Shown here: one piece after another, positions 59,520 to 64,000 of the stretch
Numbering within the stretch: position 1 is the first letter of the stretch
Layout of the letters: every line of letters begins with the position of its first letter
Assembly (NCBI GenBank): GCA_029783825.1
Contig: JAREIK010017820.1
Coordinates: 1,685,001 to 1,749,000, forward strand
Direction of reading: 5' to 3'
Length of the DNA stretch: 64,000 nt
DNA from: Sapria himalayana
Taxonomy: Eukaryota; Streptophyta; Magnoliopsida; Malpighiales; Rafflesiaceae
Notes under the pieces: generated by a model
What the model was told of the DNA's origin: nothing
Seen by the model: only the letters and a program-made list of their open reading frames with translations
Database searches by the model: none
Program-made: the position numbers and the translations under genes

Positions 59520-60110
59520 CTCCCAAGAATTCTAGGAGGCAGACCAAATGATCTCGCTCCAAAAAATTGAATAAAAGAATATGCATTGAGAAAAAAATAA
59601 ATGAGTAAGCCTAGTTGATGAGAAAATTAGTTGTTAAAACAAAATCTTTCTAAAAATACTTCGGAACACTCCTCCCAGATTCAAGTGTTGGAGCTGTCTC
59701 AACCTGATATATATTAATTATTCCTCTCACCCATTGTTAGGTCTTTATTACGCGTGACAGAACTTATCATTTGCAGCACAATCCCAAAAGCTCATTAAGC
59801 GATTATTTTCGTTCAGTGTAGTTTCGCAATTATATGAATTGTATAAGTTGTAAAGATCGACGTAAGTTCAGATTTCGATCTTATAGAAATTATATAGCTA
59901 ATTTGACCAACCAACAGTAAATTAACCACTGCTCGAATTGATTAGATAGACTTACATTTTTGAAAAGATAGTTAAACTTTATGATTTGATCATTTTCTTG
60001 TGTATGATGATATTTTTTTTGGTATTTAGCCAATATAATGCTCGAATATTAAATGAATGATAAATTTGGCATGAGAATGTCTCGTATCCTCTTGGTATAC
60101 AAAGTAATTA
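59520..60110. other. AT-rich sequence upstream of the two-exon gene end
   Basis: Contains tatatatcag followed by gttgagacagctccaacac at about 59.70 kb on the minus strand, a possible further exon without a convincing donor. Otherwise nothing recognised. Confidence 0.3.
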
Positions 60111-60119
60111 TTATTATTG

Positions 60120-60330
60120 AACTATCACTATCAAGAATAATCTTCTCATAGTTATCCCCTTGATATTTTTGTATTGAGACAACATTTTTTTCATTATGAA
60201 GATCATTCGCACATCTACTCCTTTTAGGTAATATATCAACTGTCATTAAAGATTACTTTAAATGTACAAATCTATTCTCTCACAACTATCTTAAAGAAGA
60301 AAAATGATTTAGTAAGAAATATGTTTATAC
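60120..60330 (-). repeat. Dispersed repeat, copy in minus orientation
   Basis: Reverse complement matches 5100-5300 (cctaaaaggagtagatgtg, caaaaatatcaa, ataactatgagaa, cttgatagtgat). The minus-strand open frame across it (MTVDILPKRSRCANDLHNEK at its start) is not a recognised protein. Confidence 0.6.
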
Positions 60331-61089
60331 TTTCAACTTCGTAAGTACATTACTAGCAAAAATTAATATATATCTTTCTATGAATATTACTTATGAAAAT
60401 CATACAAGAAAAAATAACTTATAAAACTATTATTGTCATATGAATTACCTCCACTTATGTGTATCAGATGACATTATTTATCAGTGTATGCCACCGATGA
60501 TACATAACTTGGACACTGATAGAATTCTTATATGAGATATTCTATTTAACTCATATGAATCGAAAGTCAATTCATCTAGAATATACATAATGAATTAGTT
60601 GTAAATATATTTATATTTTTTATTTTGTAAGTATCATACTCGCAATAATTAAATTTACATCAATCTCAAAATTTCACTCAAGTTTATCATACGCATAAGA
60701 TTTAAAAGTGTCTCAATCATCATCTGTTATGACCAAAACATATAAACCTATGATATAATAAAAATATTAAGTTTCAATTTTAATTAGTATGCATATCCAT
60801 TAATATTTAAAACATATTATTATCACAAATATAAATATTATACAATCACATCATCATAACACAAGTATATCAAACTAACCCTAGGTTAAAATTTAGCATG
60901 ACAATAGAGATAAATTTACACGAGATATTTTGAGTGGTATTTCCTAAAATCAAGTGTTCCAAATAATAATCATAATAAAAATCTAAGTCTTGAAACCTAG
61001 TTCTCCCTCCTCTCTTTTTTTTGTGAATAATCTCTAAGAGTTACTTTTATGCTTAGAGGTTTCATGTGATTTTTTAAGTTGAAAATCAT

Positions 61090-61640
61090 AATACTGGCTG
61101 AGATTAAAACTTTATTATCTCATTAAATCTTCTATTAAATATAAAAGATATTACGGTAAAGAATATTACAACTTAAGTATCTCCTCTCTGAAGAATAAAG
61201 TCATAGTGGTAAGAATATCATAACTGAGATAATTTCTTGATAGAATACAAAGTTATAATACATCGAATGATCACAAATTTGATTTATCCTATATGGAGCA
61301 CAAAATCATGGCCATAAAAATATCATGATTGAAGTAAATATTTTTTGAAACACAAAGTTGTGTGGTTTAGAATTATGACTTTGATTTTCCTTCTCTAAAG
61401 CACAAAGTCACAACTATAGAATGTCACTACTAGAATAATTATACCATAAAACACAAAGTCACAATCATAAGAATGATCATTATTTTGATTCTTATTCTAG
61501 AGCACAAAATTATGGTTGTGAAAATGCCACGACTAAAAAAAATATTTTTTGGAAAATAAAATTATGCCAAAAAATATTATTGCGATGAAAATTATTTGAT
61601 ATTTTAGCTCTGTATCAATAAGTCAAGATACTGAAAAATA
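61090..61640. repeat. Degenerate tandem repeat, unit ~55-65 bases
   Basis: Irregular repetition of the theme '(g)agcacaaagtca(c/t)a...(c)ataagaatatcatgattgaa...ttttt'. It is seen at about 61190, 61250, 61300, 61350, 61400, 61450 and 61500, with heavy substitution. No coding capacity. Confidence 0.6.
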
Positions 61641-62289
61641 TCATGATTTTTTGAAGCAGTAGACTACATGACTGCCACGATGTGAAAATAAGTACACAAC
61701 CATTATTATATTTCTGAGATAATATGATCACAATTCCATTAAAATATCACAATCATTTAAATAGTAATGTACAGTAAAAATATTATGACAACTCAACAGT
61801 AATATTATGACATATAAAGAGTATTATGATTTATTTGTAGAGTCAAGACTAATAAATAATATCAATACATATATAGGATTGTGAATCATGTAACTAAGTC
61901 ATGATATAAAAAACATCATGATTTTCCATTATTTTCCTACCCCTTCAAGACATTACTCTACCAAGTCTATTATTTCATCCAAAATAACACTAACTTCATT
62001 ATTATTTATCAATTTTTATCAAAATAATTGTTTAGTAAAATATCTCTATTTAAAACTCAAATTAATACCAAGACTTCAAGAAATACATGTCAAACAATCT
62101 CTAAGGGTTAGAACATAGAGTGTTGAACAAATTTGCACACTAAAAATATTGTTTATCTTCGAACAATGAATCTCTCAATCATTTTGAATTTATCATCATC
62201 AACAATAATATGAGAAAGTCATGACTAAGTTTGAGTAGTAACAGTTATTATCGAATTGAATTATTTCTCTGTACTAGACCTAGAAATGA
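61641..62289. other. AT-rich interval without recognised gene
   Basis: Continues with weaker versions of the preceding repeat (atcatgattt, aaatatcac) to about 61.9 kb; nothing else. Confidence 0.4.
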
Positions 62290-63440
62290 TTATATGTCAC
62301 TTATTTTTTCATGAGACAAGTATCTATAAAAATTGAAAGAGATCTTATGTCTTAGAATCTTTTTTATATATCTCAACATACAAAAAGATACATATAGGCG
62401 AACATAGCAAGAAAAATCCAAGAAATAATAAAATATAATGATTACATATATTATATATAGTCGCATAATAATTAAATAATTAATATTTGTTATAATTTTT
62501 CTATAAGTAATACAATCAACTATAAGGATTCCATCAAAAATAAAATTAATACCTAAATTAGTAAGTATATCTTTTGAAGCACGATCCAAAAATTTAACTC
62601 CTATGAATATCTAGAACACATCTCCTATGCAATAAAATAATATCTCTCTTGAAGTCGGTTATCTTTATCCTAAAATAATATCCAAGTATCTTAAAATCCT
62701 TCATTTGTAATTGTAACTAAAGGTACTTATTTAATTTTGGTGATTCCCAACTCAACATTCCTTGTAATCATAACATCAACCACATACATAATAAGCAAGA
62801 TTAATTTATTATCTCAATTACTTCAAAAAAAAAAACAAAGAGAAATAAATAATGTATCCATGTAAACCAAATAAAGTAATTATTTGTGAAAATCTCATAA
62901 ACTAAGCTTTTAGTAACTATTTCAGGCCATAATATCTTATGCAACCTATAAATTATGTCTAATTATACTGCTCTGAACTCAGATGAATGTATCATATATA
63001 CATTCTTCTCAAAATCACCATAAAGAAAGATATTCTTCAAGTATAACTAATATATCCTTCATGTGTGAGATACTATTAGAAAAATAAAAATTCATACCAG
63101 GATAATCTTAATTATTGGAGAAAATAAATCTTGATAGTTCACTCACAGTGAATATCTGAGTGAATTCTCTCATTATAAGTATCGCATTAAGAAACATGTT
63201 GACCTATCTTCATAATAAATATATACTTGTAACCAATAATAATTTTTTTTATATATCATGATACTAGTTCACAAGTCTCATTGGTGTGAATAATAATTCT
63301 CATCATGACTTAGTATCATCTTATGTAAAATAATACATCAAAGGAAGATATGAATATTCTGATATAATTTAGAGAAATAATAAAAGAAGTAAAAAAAGAT
63401 AGAAGATATGTATACAATAATATTTGTTCAGTGAGTAATC
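62290..63440 (-). pseudogene. Ty1-copia reverse-transcriptase remnant, different lineage, minus strand
   Basis: On the minus strand, LKNIFLYGDFEKNVYM near 62.98-62.94 kb corresponds to the 'DVKNAFLHGDL-EEVYM' block. IYRLHKILW follows (the 'LKKALYGLKQSPRAW' position). Near 62.76 kb is a degraded YVDD-type box followed by VMITRNVELGITKIK-like sequence. Then come MKDFKILGYYFRIKI and LLHRRCVLDI near 62.71-62.62 kb ('MKDLG-LKYFLGIE' and 'LSQRKYVLDLL' positions). Heavy frameshifting; no LTRs seen. Wording differs from the copias at 8.9 and 40 kb, so it is another lineage. Confidence 0.6.
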
Positions 63441-64000
63441 AGAAGATCAAAACTAAAAGAACCAATTGCAGGATCATTTGGTTCCTCAAAAGATTCATCT
63501 CTAGTCTGGGTAGGCTATATAGTATTCCTTTTAGTAATTAATAAAAATCTCAAGTCTTGGGTGGCTAAGTTACTCAGTCTTCGACTCATCAAAAGTCTAA
63601 ACTGGAAAAGTCATATAAGCTACTATATCATCTAAACTCAAATGAAATTTCTCATCTTGAAAACCCTTACTCTCTAGAGTTACCAAGATATGTACTTGTT
63701 GATACATAAGTTGATTCCATAGAAATATCAAAATAATATATCTCGACAAGTTCAAAAATAAAGGATCGATGACTTTCTATCATAGCTGGAGATACAAGTG
63801 AAATTACGGAAGAACAAGAAAAAAAAAATAAGTCTAGATGTATCTTTTGAACTCTAACATTTCTTTAGCTCACTAAAAAAGAATTCATAATCATACTTAA
63901 AAAAAATAACATTAACACTTACTAACAACCTAACAGTCTCGGGTAAAAAATAATTACTCTCTTTAGATACTATAATATCTAAGAAATACATATTTCAAAG
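63441..64000. other. AT-rich window end, probably copia linker/integrase debris
   Basis: Upstream of the RT remnant on the minus strand, where the integrase-RT linker would be. Frames are interrupted and I recognise no block. Confidence 0.3.

Noticed and set aside
1..64000. CRISPR arrays, bacterial operons, riboswitches, rRNA or tRNA genes
   Set aside because: No regularly spaced identical repeats with unique spacers; the sequence is plant nuclear; no cloverleaf or rRNA sequence was recognised by eye (a tRNA scan could still find one).

Overview
This is plant nuclear DNA. It is AT-rich and contains CACTA (En/Spm), hAT, Ty1-copia, Ty3-gypsy and LINE sequences, GT-AG introns and a plant-type subtilase. 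I cannot name the species. Most of the window is layered, decayed transposable elements. Only one gene looks intact: an intronless subtilisin-like protease (16520-18883, minus strand). Two other host-gene pieces can be supported. One is a truncated eIF4B-like reading frame with an in-frame stop (44058-44546, minus). The other is the last two exons of an unidentified gene (59100-59474, minus) whose intron phase fits exactly.

Layout, left half. 1-1.27 kb is AT-rich sequence with a long (TC)n tract. 1.27-4.99 kb is a decayed CACTA element: a transposase-associated domain, an internal tandem duplication carrying Gly/Ser-type GGC/AGC tracts, and a well-preserved terminus with subterminal repeats. 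7.35-8.08 kb is a foldback element with ~190-bp inverted arms, a core packed with GAGCTC/GAGCTT, and a 9-bp target duplication. 8.85-10.8 kb (copia), 10.8-13.5 kb (LINE ORF1) and 14.6-15.8 kb (gypsy) are minus-strand remnants. A second GAGCTC array lies at 15.9-16.3 kb, next to the subtilase gene. 19.97-24.54 kb is a second CACTA remnant with a non-autonomous hAT element inside it. 24.59-25.66 kb is a ~1-kb inverted repeat whose end resembles the 7.35-kb foldback element.

Layout, right half. Three related hAT transposase remnants, all minus strand, lie at about 27.0-29.1, 44.8-46.3 and 46.3-49.1 kb; the third is split by a solo LTR with a 5-bp target duplication. 29.6-32.1 kb has exon-like blocks next to two CACTA-type right ends. 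A 2.5-kb repeat family occurs three times (32.1, 50.3 and 53.2 kb). 35.6-37.6 kb is a gypsy pol remnant. 38,907-43,942 is a complete but inactivated copia element: paired 322-bp LTRs, PBS, PPT, gag and pol with several stops, and an ATAAT target duplication. The last 8 kb is AT-rich, with a copia reverse-transcriptase remnant at 62.3-63.4 kb.

The elements are nested: hAT within CACTA, a solo LTR within hAT, and copia near gypsy. I found no operon-like cluster, no CRISPR array, and no gene set that forms a new biological system. The least ordinary things are the GAGCTC foldback family, the long hairpin, the CACTA internal tandem modules, the duplicated TATA-bearing block upstream of the subtilase, and the host-gene fragments. 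All homology calls come from reading translations by eye; no database search was run.
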